Origin: an uncultured Roseburia sp.
GTDB lineage: Bacteria > Bacillota > Clostridia > Lachnospirales > Lachnospiraceae
Length of the DNA: 38,059 bases
Assembly: GCA_947070915.1 (NCBI GenBank)
Contig: CAMTDY010000006.1
Span: 1-38,059, forward strand
Direction of reading: 5' to 3'
Part shown: one piece after another, positions 17,420-26,095 of the stretch
Position numbering within the stretch: the stretch's first letter is position 1
Layout of the letters: every line of letters starts with the position of its first letter
Made by a program: the position numbers and the translations under genes
The notes under the pieces: model-generated
Databases searched by the model: none
The model's input: the letters and a program-made list of their open reading frames with translations, nothing else
What the model was told of the DNA's origin: nothing

Positions 17420-18178
17420 TCAATCGTCCCGTTCCATGCCGAGTTTTTCGTCATAAAGATCCACGATATCCTCCACATCGCCCTGGGCGATCAGCCTGCC
17501 CTGCTCTAACAGGATTCCCTTATTGCACATCCGCAATACCTGATCCGTGGAGTGGGATACAAAAAGTACTGTCACACCTTTATCAAACATGCTCTGGATG
17601 CGCGCCTCACATTTTTTCCGGAAACGCTTGTCGCCCACACTGAGCACCTCATCCAATATGAGGATCTCCGGCTCCACCACAGTAGCGATGGAAAAGCCAA
17701 GCCTCGACTTCATACCCGACGAATAATTTTTCACCGGAACATCGATGAACTTGCCTAATTCAGAAAACTTTACGATCTCGTCATATTTTTCCTGGATAAA
17801 TTCTTTGCTGTAGCCCAGCACCGCTCCATACAGATAAATGTTTTCCGCCCCGGTATACTGTTTATCGAAACCAGCTCCCAGCTCCAGAAGCGGTGCGATC
17901 TTTCCATAGCAGTCCACATTTCCCTCTGTGGGCTTGAGCACTCCCGCGATCACCTTTAACAATGTACTCTTACCGGCGCCGTTTAATCCGAGGATCCCCA
18001 CCCGGTCCCCCCGTTTTATCTCAAAATCCACATCCTTGAGCGCCCAGAATTCCTGGTACATAAGCTCTTTCTTCATCATTTTTATAATGTATTCTTTAAT
18101 GTTATCTACTTTCTGGGAACTGAGATTGAATTTCATGCTGACATGATTTACTCTCAGGGCCAGATTCTTCTTCGCCAT
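17420..18178 (-). CDS. ABC transporter ATP-binding subunit, polysaccharide/teichoic acid export (TagH/Wzt type)
   Basis: Cytoplasmic ATPase (252 aa from this start) that powers export of the lipid-linked polymer with the adjacent permease. Walker A is GLNGAGKST, the signature is YSSGMKSRLGF, Walker B is ILILDEVLSVGD and the switch His is in VSHSTD. The YSSGM signature and the VGD after Walker B are typical of the polysaccharide/teichoic acid export subgroup. It lacks the long C-terminal domain of Bacillus TagH. The ATG at 18178 has AAGGA 9 bases upstream; an alternative ATG at 18214 overlaps the permease stop as ATGA but has no visible site. Confidence 0.93.
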   Translation of the reverse strand: MAKKNLALRVNHVSMKFNLSSQKVDNIKEYIIKMMKKELMYQEFWALKDVDFEIKRGDRVGILGLNGAGKSTLLKVIAGVLKPTEGNVDCYGKIAPLLELGAGFDKQYTGAENIYLYGAVLGYSKEFIQEKYDEIVKFSELGKFIDVPVKNYSSGMKSRLGFSIATVVEPEILILDEVLSVGDKRFRKKCEARIQSMFDKGVTVLFVSHSTDQVLRMCNKGILLEQGRLIAQGDVEDIVDLYDEKLGMERDD

Positions 18179-18210
18179 TGCTCTTCTTCCTTCCGTTCGT
18201 TGATTGCTCG

Positions 18211-19023
18211 TCATATATTCAAAATAAAAGTATCCTGTTTGCGGTAGAATAAAAACATCCCGATGCCGATCAGCACTGCACTTACCCCAAAGGTATAAGC
18301 CAGCAACGTCATATCGAAGGGCTGTCCAAACAAGCTTCGCCTAAAATTATCAATTATACCAAATAATGGGTTCAGCTTGACTACTTTTCTCGTAGTATCT
18401 CCCAGTCTGCTGGCAAAATAGAAGATCGCACTGCAGTACATTATAAGCATCAGCATAACGCTCCATAAATATTCAATATCCCGGAAAAATACACATAATG
18501 TAGCAAGAACCAGTCCCGCTCCCACCGCCAGCATCAACAGATTGATCAGCGGCACGATGGACAACAGCATATAGCCATTCATCGGCGCTTTGTAAGATCC
18601 TGTGGCGAGAAAAAATACCATTACACATACGAGTACCACCAGGGAGATCACAAAGATCACAAAATTGGATAAGATCCCCGACAACGGATACATATACTTT
18701 GGTACATATACCTTTTTAATCATCCCGCCATTGGCCCGGATCGAACGCATGGCGCTGTTGGTGGAAGAGGAAAAAAAGGAATACAAAAGCCGTCCTGTCA
18801 GTACGTATACCGGAAAGGGAACCCCTTTAAAAGCGGGATCCTGTCCCGTTCTCCCCAGCATCGGCCCAAATACGACACTCAGCACGATCATCACCAGCAA
18901 AGGCTCGATCAGTGTCCACAAGATACCCAGATAACTTCTGCGGTATTTCAGCTTGATGTTTTTCTTCGCCAGTTCTCCCAGCAGATACCGGTATTTGTTA
19001 AAATTCTTGATCACCTGCGACAT
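18211..19023 (-). CDS. ABC-2 type permease, polysaccharide/teichoic acid export (TagG/Wzm type)
   Basis: Membrane subunit (270 aa from this start) with six predicted helices, paired with the ATPase that follows. The N-terminal amphipathic segment KKNIKLKYRRSYLGILW before the first helix is a strong mark of TagG/Wzm permeases. The C-terminal NPLFGIIDNFR segment is also conserved. The ATG at 19023 has GGAGG 11 bases upstream; the ATG at 19065 would add 14 residues but has its GGAG only 3 bases away, so the start is uncertain. It is the first gene of the polymer cluster, with a strong promoter about 90 bases upstream. Confidence 0.93.
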   Translation of the reverse strand: MSQVIKNFNKYRYLLGELAKKNIKLKYRRSYLGILWTLIEPLLVMIVLSVVFGPMLGRTGQDPAFKGVPFPVYVLTGRLLYSFFSSSTNSAMRSIRANGGMIKKVYVPKYMYPLSGILSNFVIFVISLVVLVCVMVFFLATGSYKAPMNGYMLLSIVPLINLLMLAVGAGLVLATLCVFFRDIEYLWSVMLMLIMYCSAIFYFASRLGDTTRKVVKLNPLFGIIDNFRRSLFGQPFDMTLLAYTFGVSAVLIGIGMFLFYRKQDTFILNI

Positions 19024-19110
19024 AATATCATAGTCCTCCATCTGTGCCGGAGCCTGTTTTCCCATCTGCTCCGTGCCATCTCTGTGTCAAACTTATTTTA
19101 CAATCATTTG

Positions 19111-19140
19111 ATTATATCATTACTATGACAGATTCGTCAA
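19111..19140 (-). promoter_or_regulatory. Promoter of the teichoic-acid-type export operon
   Basis: Minus-strand TTGACG (19140-19135), an 18-base spacer and perfect TATAAT (19116-19111). It lies between the ABC half-transporter gene and the TagG-like permease. No hairpin terminator is seen between the upstream stop (19169) and this promoter, so read-through is possible. Confidence 0.75.
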
Positions 19141-19168
19141 CTTTTTTGTAAATGCTGGGATTTTATAC

Positions 19169-21016
19169 CTAATAATACTGGGCCTGGGCAGCCCATAAAT
19201 CTTTGTATTCTCCCTCTTCATTTACCAGCTGGTCATGCCTGCCCTGCTGAATGATCTGCCCATCTTTAAACACAACAATACGGTTGCTCAGCTGGCAGCT
19301 TGACATTCTATGGGATACGAAGAGAGTCAGCTGGTCCTTTTTTGAATGGGACATGATTTTTTCGTATACTTCATTTTCTGTTTTTGAATCCAGCGCACTG
19401 GATGGCTCATCAAAGACATTAATCTTTCCTTTTTTATGAAATGCACGGGCAATTGCTACTTTCTGCATTTGTCCGCCAGATAATTCAATTCCCTTCTCCA
19501 TGTGGTTGTATAAATATGAATTCAACCCGTCTTCTAAGTTGTTTACAATATTGCTTATACCGGTCTCATCACATACTCTCATAATCTCCTCTTCATCAAA
19601 TTCCTGATCCGCCGCGATGTTCTGCCCCAGCAAAAAAGCATAAAGTTTATAATCCTGGAACACAGCAGCTAATAACTTATAGTATTCTTCTTTGTTTATT
19701 GTTTGTAAATCTGTTCCATTTACATAAATGGTTCCAGAGACAGGGCGGTACAAACCGCACAAAAGCTTGATAAAGGTGGTTTTTCCTGCGCCGTTCCTCC
19801 CTACCACCGCCACAATATCTCCCGCATTTAACACAATATTGACATCCTTAAGTATCAGTTCAGATGAATCTGGATAGGAAAAATTGACATGTCGGAATTC
19901 GATCTGAATCGGGTTTTGTATGTTACATGTACCCTTTTCTCCTTCTTCTGTGTCTAAATCGACAAATTCCAAATACTTCTTGATATAATTACATTTAATC
20001 GGGATCCAGGAAATAACAGATGTCAGGCTGTTTACATGATTGAATACAGCAAGTATCGTGGATACATAAAAGGTGATCTGGCCAATGGTTATGACACCAT
20101 AGATCGCTTTTAATGCCACAAAGATATATACCACCAGTTGTATGGCAGTATTCAAAAGGATGCCGATTCGATTACAGCGGATACTTTTCTTTCGGATGAC
20201 CGTTTCAAACTCTTTCACCCCCTCATCGGAGTCTTTCAGATTTTCCAGGATCATGTCCTGCATATTATATAAGCGTATATCTTTTCCAAGATTATATTCA
20301 TAGATAAATCTGCGAAAATATCCAAATTTATTATTTGCCATAACATTTTGTTCAAAAAATTCTTTCTGGATCGCTCCGGCCGCTTTCATATTTCGGTAAA
20401 TGATCCATATATCGATTCCTAAAACAGCCACAAACAAACATAATCCCAGTGGGGAATTGACGAGAACTCCCAGAACTCCTTCCACATGGACATCCTGTCT
20501 GACCAGAAATAAATTACTGCAGACGATCAAAGAATAGACAAACAAAACCACCCCGCCCAGCGCTGAACATATATCATTACATAAAGATTGTACTCCTCCG
20601 TTGGATTTGCAGCCTTCTTCCGCGGTCCGAAGTAATTCCTGTGTATCCTTTGCTTCCAGAATTTCATAGGGGAGGGATACAGCGGTTTTGACAATCCGTT
20701 CTTTCGTCTTATCGTCTAAATACCGCTCTTCTACCTTTTTGCTTTTATTCAGCAGCGCTTTTATTACATAAACCAGAACATTGATCAGAACCATAACGGC
20801 CACTATGGCAAAAATATCCTTTGAAGTGGATTTTTGCACCAATTTATCAATAATAATACTCATAAAAAACAGATTAATAAAGGGAGCTATGGTGTCAGTT
20901 ATTGTAAAAAGTCCCGCAATCACAAAATATTTAGCAGAAATTTTTTTCACAAATCCTAAAACGCAAAGGATATCCCGAAAGGTACCTTTCATTTTTTTGT
21001 CCTTTTTCTTCACCAT
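19169..21016 (-). CDS. ABC transporter, fused permease and ATPase (second half-transporter)
   Basis: Type IV ABC exporter half of 615 aa: about six helices in residues 25-320, then an ATPase with Walker A VGRNGAGKTT, signature ELSGGQMQKV, Walker B INVFDEPSSALD and switch His in VSHRMSS. Export of a lipid, peptide or drug is possible; the substrate is not known. The ATG at 21016 is used because AGGAGG lies 6 bases upstream; a GTG at 21055 overlaps the previous stop. It pairs with the half-transporter just upstream, with the two genes 36 bases apart. The gene is visibly more AT-rich than the polymer genes beside it, which hints at separate ancestry. Confidence 0.92.
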   Translation of the reverse strand: MVKKKDKKMKGTFRDILCVLGFVKKISAKYFVIAGLFTITDTIAPFINLFFMSIIIDKLVQKSTSKDIFAIVAVMVLINVLVYVIKALLNKSKKVEERYLDDKTKERIVKTAVSLPYEILEAKDTQELLRTAEEGCKSNGGVQSLCNDICSALGGVVLFVYSLIVCSNLFLVRQDVHVEGVLGVLVNSPLGLCLFVAVLGIDIWIIYRNMKAAGAIQKEFFEQNVMANNKFGYFRRFIYEYNLGKDIRLYNMQDMILENLKDSDEGVKEFETVIRKKSIRCNRIGILLNTAIQLVVYIFVALKAIYGVITIGQITFYVSTILAVFNHVNSLTSVISWIPIKCNYIKKYLEFVDLDTEEGEKGTCNIQNPIQIEFRHVNFSYPDSSELILKDVNIVLNAGDIVAVVGRNGAGKTTFIKLLCGLYRPVSGTIYVNGTDLQTINKEEYYKLLAAVFQDYKLYAFLLGQNIAADQEFDEEEIMRVCDETGISNIVNNLEDGLNSYLYNHMEKGIELSGGQMQKVAIARAFHKKGKINVFDEPSSALDSKTENEVYEKIMSHSKKDQLTLFVSHRMSSCQLSNRIVVFKDGQIIQQGRHDQLVNEEGEYKDLWAAQAQYY

Positions 21017-21051
21017 CATCAACCTCCTCTTTTTATCTGATCTGCAGCAGA

Positions 21052-22839
21052 TCACTTATAATACTTACTCTGTATCTGATACATCTTTGCATATTCCCCC
21101 TGCTTTTTCATCAACTCACCGTGTGTTCCCTCTTCTATAACCCTTCCGCCTTTTAAAACAATTATCCTGTCGCAAAACTTTGTTGTGGCCAGCCTGTGAG
21201 AGACAAAAACCGCTGTTCGTCCCTTCACAATATCTGAAAAATCTTCATATAGCTTTTTTTCTGCAATGGGATCAAGGGCACTGGTGGGTTCATCTAAAAT
21301 AATGATACCCCCATCCTGATAAAGACTTCTTGCAAGTAATAATTTCTGTTTTTCACCGCCTGAAAAATCAACACCATTTTTGTCAATAATTTTTGAAATC
21401 TTAGTATGTATTCCCTGGGGTAATCTGGAAATCTTTTTAAACATCCCTATTTTTTTAAGTGCTTCCTCAACCCTTGTCTCATTGGTCTGATCCCATGGCC
21501 TGCAGGCAATATTCTCTCCCACAGAAAATGCTAACAAGGCGCTGTCCTGAAAAACCACGGTAACATGATCTCGAAAAAAATCGCTCCCCGTATCCCCATT
21601 GTACCTTTTGCCACCTATCCATATTTGGCCGCCAAAATCTGTATAAAGTCCTGTCAGAATTTTTATCAGTGTCGATTTGCCTGCTCCATTTTCCCCCACA
21701 AGGGCAATTTTTTCGCCGGGTGCAATTTCAAAATTTAGATCATCAAGAACTTTCTGCCCATTATTTCCATATGAAAAAGATACCTTTTCCAATTTGATGC
21801 CTATCTTTTCATGTTCAAAATCTTTCGTATTTTCTTTGTCATCTGAAATTTGTTCGGGTTCATTTACAGCCTCTCGAAATGAATTGACCTGAATATTGGC
21901 TCTTTTCATGTCTCCCATAGCTCCAACAATCTGAAACAGCCACCCTGAAAAACCATTTACAATCCCTATATAAAAAGTAAACATGGCAATGGAAATATTT
22001 CCTGCCAAAACACCACGGATCAAAATATAATAAGCGACGCCATCTTTCAATCCTGCAAAAAGTATATCAGAAATTTCCGGATAGCTCCATACTCGTTCAA
22101 TATCACTATTTATCTTCTTTTTCTTTTTGCACAATCTGCTGAACTCGTCACAAAACCAGGTTGACATGCGAAACAAAACAATATCCTTCACATCTCTGTA
22201 ATCTGTCATAGTACGATATAAGTAGTCACATTGCTTTGAAGTTTTTGCCTCTTTTTCATTGTGCTTTTGTAAGTATTCACTTGCTTTCTTACTCAATAGA
22301 ATATTTGCGATACACATAAGAAGCAGTACCAGCAGGATTCTGATATCCATAGCCACAATAATGCCTGTATATCCCACGATTCCAACCACGCCGGTCAGGA
22401 ACTGGACAAAAGCCCTTGTCATTCCCTCGATTCCCTCGTAGTTACTGCCGATCGCCCTTGCCGCCATATTCATCTTCGTCTGGGTCTCTTCCTTTTCAAG
22501 CACACAATAATCCGTCTCCAAAGCATGGCGGATCAGCAGCTGATTAAAATTCTGGTCCCGGCACCATGCCCCTATTTTATCCACCCACTGTGTTGTATAA
22601 TCCCTTAGAATGCTGAGAAGAAGGCACAATAATAAACTGCCGCACAGATAAATCACTAATTTCTTCCCACCCTCTTGTTTCGATACAATGCTTACAACGA
22701 GTGCAGGAATCGCCGTTTCCACAATGGGAAGAATGCAGCTGACAACAATTCGTAATGGAAACAGATATCTCAATTGATGATACCAGTTAAATTCCTTTTT
22801 TAAGATATATTTTAAATTCTCTGCAATCTTGTAATTCAT
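21052..22839 (-). CDS. ABC transporter, fused permease and ATPase (first half-transporter)
   Basis: ABC exporter half of 595 aa with about six helices (residues 25-310) and an ATPase: Walker A GENGAGKST, signature DFSGGEKQKL, Walker B IIILDEPTSALD and switch His in VSHRLAT. The two halves differ in sequence throughout, so a heterodimer is likely. No peptide precursor, protease domain or modification enzyme is next to it, which weakens a lantibiotic role; lipid-linked intermediates or multidrug export remain open. The ATG at 22839 has only a weak GGCGGG site. A strong promoter lies 56 bases upstream. Confidence 0.92.
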   Translation of the reverse strand: MNYKIAENLKYILKKEFNWYHQLRYLFPLRIVVSCILPIVETAIPALVVSIVSKQEGGKKLVIYLCGSLLLCLLLSILRDYTTQWVDKIGAWCRDQNFNQLLIRHALETDYCVLEKEETQTKMNMAARAIGSNYEGIEGMTRAFVQFLTGVVGIVGYTGIIVAMDIRILLVLLLMCIANILLSKKASEYLQKHNEKEAKTSKQCDYLYRTMTDYRDVKDIVLFRMSTWFCDEFSRLCKKKKKINSDIERVWSYPEISDILFAGLKDGVAYYILIRGVLAGNISIAMFTFYIGIVNGFSGWLFQIVGAMGDMKRANIQVNSFREAVNEPEQISDDKENTKDFEHEKIGIKLEKVSFSYGNNGQKVLDDLNFEIAPGEKIALVGENGAGKSTLIKILTGLYTDFGGQIWIGGKRYNGDTGSDFFRDHVTVVFQDSALLAFSVGENIACRPWDQTNETRVEEALKKIGMFKKISRLPQGIHTKISKIIDKNGVDFSGGEKQKLLLARSLYQDGGIIILDEPTSALDPIAEKKLYEDFSDIVKGRTAVFVSHRLATTKFCDRIIVLKGGRVIEEGTHGELMKKQGEYAKMYQIQSKYYK

Positions 22840-22894
22840 ATTTTCCCGCCTTCCATAAATAAACTCTATATGCGCTCACTCTGGATATGGTTTC

Positions 22895-22923
22895 ATTATA
22901 TCTCTTTTCCTTCAGTGTGACAA
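22895..22923 (-). promoter_or_regulatory. Promoter of the ABC half-transporter pair
   Basis: Minus-strand TTGTCA (22923-22918), a 17-base spacer and perfect TATAAT (22900-22895). It is back to back with the carboxyltransferase promoter at 23013-23040 within the 268-base divergent region 22840-23107. Confidence 0.75.
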
Positions 22924-23012
22924 GCGCAACTCCTTTGTTTTCCAAAATTATCCAAAACTATAAACTGATCGGAAAAAAAGCCACAATCCAAAACTCTTTA
23001 ATAAGGTAGCTA

Positions 23013-23040
23013 TTGACATATTCCGCTCTTGTGATATGAT
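23013..23040 (+). promoter_or_regulatory. Promoter of the carboxyltransferase-MBOAT-SGNH operon
   Basis: TTGACA (23013-23018), a 16-base spacer and TATGAT (23035-23040) with TGA before it (extended -10). The predicted start is near 23047, giving a leader of about 65 bases. Confidence 0.7.
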
Positions 23041-23057
23041 TATATCTGTGTAATTAT

Positions 23058-23090
23058 GGCAAATTGCCCATTTTTAAGCATAGGCAATTT
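23058..23090 (+). promoter_or_regulatory. Dyad in the leader of the carboxyltransferase operon
   Basis: GGCAAATTGCC (23058-23068) is itself palindromic, and its AAATTGCC half (23061-23068) also pairs with GGCAATTT (23083-23090) across 14 bases. It lies between the predicted transcription start and the ribosome binding site, so it could be an operator or an RNA switch between two folds. The role is an inference. Confidence 0.4.
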
Positions 23091-23113
23091 CAAGAAAGAA
23101 TGGAGAAATGAAC

Positions 23114-24625
23114 ATGTATAACATGGAAAAGCAACACAAATTAGGTAAATTGCATGCCCTCGAAAGAATCTGCTTTTTGCTGGATGAGGATTCCTTCCGT
23201 GAAATTGGTTCAAATATCACCAATCTGGAAGATGCTTTCAATATCAAAAAAGGACAGTTTCCATACGACGGTGTTATCACCGGCTATGGTACGATCGGCG
23301 GGCAGAAGGTAGTAATCTATTCGGAAGACTTTACCGTGATCGGCGGAACTCTCGGCAAGCAGCACGGCTTAAAGATCGCCAATGCCATCAAGATGGCGAT
23401 TGAAAACCGCTGCCCCATCATCGGGATCAACGATTCCGGCGGAGCCAGGATCCAGGAAGGCGTCAACGCCCTTGCCGGCTATGGTGAGATCTTCTATTAT
23501 AATACAATGGCATCCGGATACATTCCTCAGATTTCCATTATCGCCGGAAACTGTGCCGGCGGAGCCGTGTATAGTCCGGGGATCACTGACTTTATTTTTG
23601 TGATCGACAACATCAGCCAGATGTTCGTAACCGGACCAAAAGTTATCAAAAGCGTTACAAACGAAGACATTACCGCAGACAGCTTAGGCGGTGCCGGCGT
23701 CCACGCGCAGCGCAGTGGCGTGGCTCATTTCCATGCCCCCTCTGAGAAGGACTGTTTCCAGAAAGTCAGGGATCTCATCGCTGTGATCCCACCCTGCTAC
23801 GAGGACGGATGCATTCATACCAGAAAAGGGACAAGACTTCCCAAATATAATGAAAGCTTACAGTTCAATGAAGCTCTGGAACACGTGATCCCAGAGCACA
23901 GCAACCAGGGTTATGACATCCATGACGTCATTTACGGCATCGTAGACGAGGGTTCTTTTGTAGAAGTTCAGGAAGAATTTGCAAAAAATGTTGTGGTGGG
24001 CTTCGGCAGGATCAAGGGCGTGAGCATCGGTATCGTATCCAATCAGCCGAATTTCATGGCTGGGGTGCTGGACTGCGATTCCAGTGACAAGGCTGCCCGT
24101 TTCATCCGCTACTGCGACGCCTACAACATTCCAATCATCACCCTGACAGACGTCCCCGGCTTCCTGCCTGGAAAGGACCAGGAGTACAAGGGAATCATAC
24201 GCCACGGGGCGAAGCTTCTCTATGCATATTCTGAGGCAACAACGATAAAAATAAATATTATTCTGAGGAAAGCCTACGGTGGCGCTTATATCGCCATGAG
24301 CAGCAAGCACCTGCGTTCCGATTTTGTCTACGCATGGCCTACCGCAGAGATTGCCGTTATGGGTGCCGATGGGGCCGCTGATATCCTGTATGGAAAACAG
24401 ATGAAAAATATGGATCCTGCCGAAAAAGCAGCCTTCCGCCAGGAAAAGATCGATGAATACAATGAAAAATTCATGAATCCGGGCATTGCTTCCATGCACG
24501 GCTATGTGGATGAGATCATCAAACCCCAGGCAACCAGGGAGCGCATCTATGGCGACATTATGATGCTCTCTGACAAGCGCTCCATCAACTGCATTCATAA
24601 AAAACACGGAAATATTCCACTGTAA
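23114..24625 (+). CDS. Acyl-CoA carboxylase carboxyltransferase (beta) subunit
   Basis: Carboxyltransferase of the PccB/AccD5/MmdA family (503 aa), which moves CO2 between carboxybiotin and acetyl- or propionyl-CoA in the cytoplasm. N- and C-crotonase-like halves are both complete: DSGGARIQEGV and GNCAGGAVYSPG (oxyanion hole) in the first, DVPGFLPG and RKAYGGAYIAM in the second, then AWPTAEIAVMGADGA. The position after GGAY is Ile393, where propionyl-specific PccB enzymes have Asp. The ATG at 23114 sits 8 bases from GGAG; the ATG at 23108 is only 2 bases from it. The N terminus starts almost directly at the conserved KQH segment. No biotin carboxylase or biotin carrier is in the window. MBOAT follows after 21 bases. 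Confidence 0.93.
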   Translation: MYNMEKQHKLGKLHALERICFLLDEDSFREIGSNITNLEDAFNIKKGQFPYDGVITGYGTIGGQKVVIYSEDFTVIGGTLGKQHGLKIANAIKMAIENRCPIIGINDSGGARIQEGVNALAGYGEIFYYNTMASGYIPQISIIAGNCAGGAVYSPGITDFIFVIDNISQMFVTGPKVIKSVTNEDITADSLGGAGVHAQRSGVAHFHAPSEKDCFQKVRDLIAVIPPCYEDGCIHTRKGTRLPKYNESLQFNEALEHVIPEHSNQGYDIHDVIYGIVDEGSFVEVQEEFAKNVVVGFGRIKGVSIGIVSNQPNFMAGVLDCDSSDKAARFIRYCDAYNIPIITLTDVPGFLPGKDQEYKGIIRHGAKLLYAYSEATTIKINIILRKAYGGAYIAMSSKHLRSDFVYAWPTAEIAVMGADGAADILYGKQMKNMDPAEKAAFRQEKIDEYNEKFMNPGIASMHGYVDEIIKPQATRERIYGDIMMLSDKRSINCIHKKHGNIPL

Positions 24626-24646
24626 AAGAACTTTAAGGAGATAATC

Positions 24647-26059
24647 ATGATTTTTTCAACATACGAATTTATACTGATCTTCCTGCCGATCACCTTCTGC
24701 GGCTATTTTCTCCTGCAGCACTTCCAGTACCACAATCTGGCGAAGATCTGGCTCGTACTGGCTTCCTTCTACTTTTATGCGGCGGGAAGCCCGGACTTCT
24801 TCCCATTTTTCCTGGGAAGCGTCATTGGAAACTATGTCGTTGGAAACACACTGGGCAAACTGCAGGGAGCAGAACACCGCATCGAGAGAGGTCTCCTTCT
24901 CACCGCCGGCGTCCTGGCAAATGTAGGGCTTCTGGGATATTACAAATACACCGACTTTTTTATCGAAAATGTGAACTTTGTTGCCGGAACCCACATACCG
25001 CTGCAGCACATCATACTGCCCATCGGTATTTCCTTCTTTACTTTCCAGCTCATCGCCTTTCTTGTGGATTCCTTCCGGGGAGAGACCGAGAGTTATGATG
25101 TCCTCGATTATCTGTTGTTCATCACCTTTTTCCCACAGCTGATCGTGGGACCGATCATTCATCACGCAGAGGTGGTTCCACAGTTTGAGAACAAGAAAAA
25201 CCACAAACTGATCTTCGACAATGTAGCGATGGGACTTTTTATTTTCTCCATCGGCTGCGCCAAGAAAATGCTGATCGCCGATCCGCTTACCACGGACGCC
25301 CAGGGATTCTTTAACAATGTGACAGCCAACCTTCCCATTATCAAGTCCTGGTTTCACTCCATTGAATATACCGTTTCCTATTATTTTGACCTGTCCGGCT
25401 ATGCAGATATGGCTATCGGGCTGGGCTGGATGTTCAACATCCGGATCCCCCAGAACTTCAATTCTCCTTATAAGGCGAAGGATTTTCAGGAATACTGGCA
25501 GAGATGGCACATGACTCTTTCCCGTTTCCTGGGTGCCTATGTATTCCGTAATGTATACCGTAAAGGCGTCAAATACAGAAACTATTATGTGGCTACCATG
25601 GTAACCTTTTTCGTATCTGGTTTCTGGCATGGCGCAGGCTGGACTTTCGTCGTCTGGGGAATCGTCAATGGATTCCTCGTATGTATCGCCTCCTGGCGGA
25701 ACAAGCGCAAGATGAACACCCCGCTCTGGCTCGGTGTACCGCTGACATTTCTTCTGGCGGTGCTGACCAGGATCCTGTTTGTATCCGATACCTTTACCAA
25801 CGCGAAGCACGTGCTGAAGGGTCTGGTAAACTTCTCCACCCTTCACCTGTCGACTCTGAAAGCACTCTTTGTTGACAACTGGGACATGTGTCTTCTCACG
25901 GTGGTGGGACTTGCCATCTGCTGGTTCTGCCCGACTACCGCAAAGATTTCCGAGAAATTCAAGCCAAACTGGAAATATCTGCTTTACGCGGCGACGCTGC
26001 TGATCATCTGTATCCTGAATATGGATAAGGTCGTTCAGTTCCTTTACTTCCAGTTCTAA
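24647..26059 (+). CDS. MBOAT-family O-acyltransferase (AlgI/DltB-like)
   Basis: Polytopic membrane enzyme (470 aa) expected to pass an acyl group across the membrane to a surface polymer or to a partner protein. It carries the AlgI/PatA-type signature: FNSPYKAKDFQEYWQRWHMTLSRF with His288, and the near-invariant catalytic His328 in VSGFWHGAGW. About eleven hydrophobic helices are visible. AAGGAG lies 6 bases before the ATG. No DltA or DltC gene is nearby, so D-alanylation is unlikely; the acyl donor is unknown. It is followed after 36 bases by two SGNH-like proteins, the usual partners of AlgI-type MBOATs in two-protein O-acetylation systems. Confidence 0.94.
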   Translation: MIFSTYEFILIFLPITFCGYFLLQHFQYHNLAKIWLVLASFYFYAAGSPDFFPFFLGSVIGNYVVGNTLGKLQGAEHRIERGLLLTAGVLANVGLLGYYKYTDFFIENVNFVAGTHIPLQHIILPIGISFFTFQLIAFLVDSFRGETESYDVLDYLLFITFFPQLIVGPIIHHAEVVPQFENKKNHKLIFDNVAMGLFIFSIGCAKKMLIADPLTTDAQGFFNNVTANLPIIKSWFHSIEYTVSYYFDLSGYADMAIGLGWMFNIRIPQNFNSPYKAKDFQEYWQRWHMTLSRFLGAYVFRNVYRKGVKYRNYYVATMVTFFVSGFWHGAGWTFVVWGIVNGFLVCIASWRNKRKMNTPLWLGVPLTFLLAVLTRILFVSDTFTNAKHVLKGLVNFSTLHLSTLKALFVDNWDMCLLTVVGLAICWFCPTTAKISEKFKPNWKYLLYAATLLIICILNMDKVVQFLYFQF

Positions 26060-26095
26060 GCTACGTTTATTTAAGTATGGAAAGGTATGACGAAA

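Noticed and set aside
19169..22839. Lantibiotic or bacteriocin export cluster
   Set aside because: No precursor peptide, modification enzyme, C39 peptidase domain or immunity gene next to the ABC pair.
23858..24607. Minus-strand frame of 249 codons in the carboxyltransferase gene
   Set aside because: Antisense shadow without homology, start signal or promoter.
24656..25846. Long open frame (396 codons) on the minus strand opposite the MBOAT gene
   Set aside because: It is fully antisense to a gene with clear MBOAT motifs, has no recognisable domain and reflects codon bias of the true gene.
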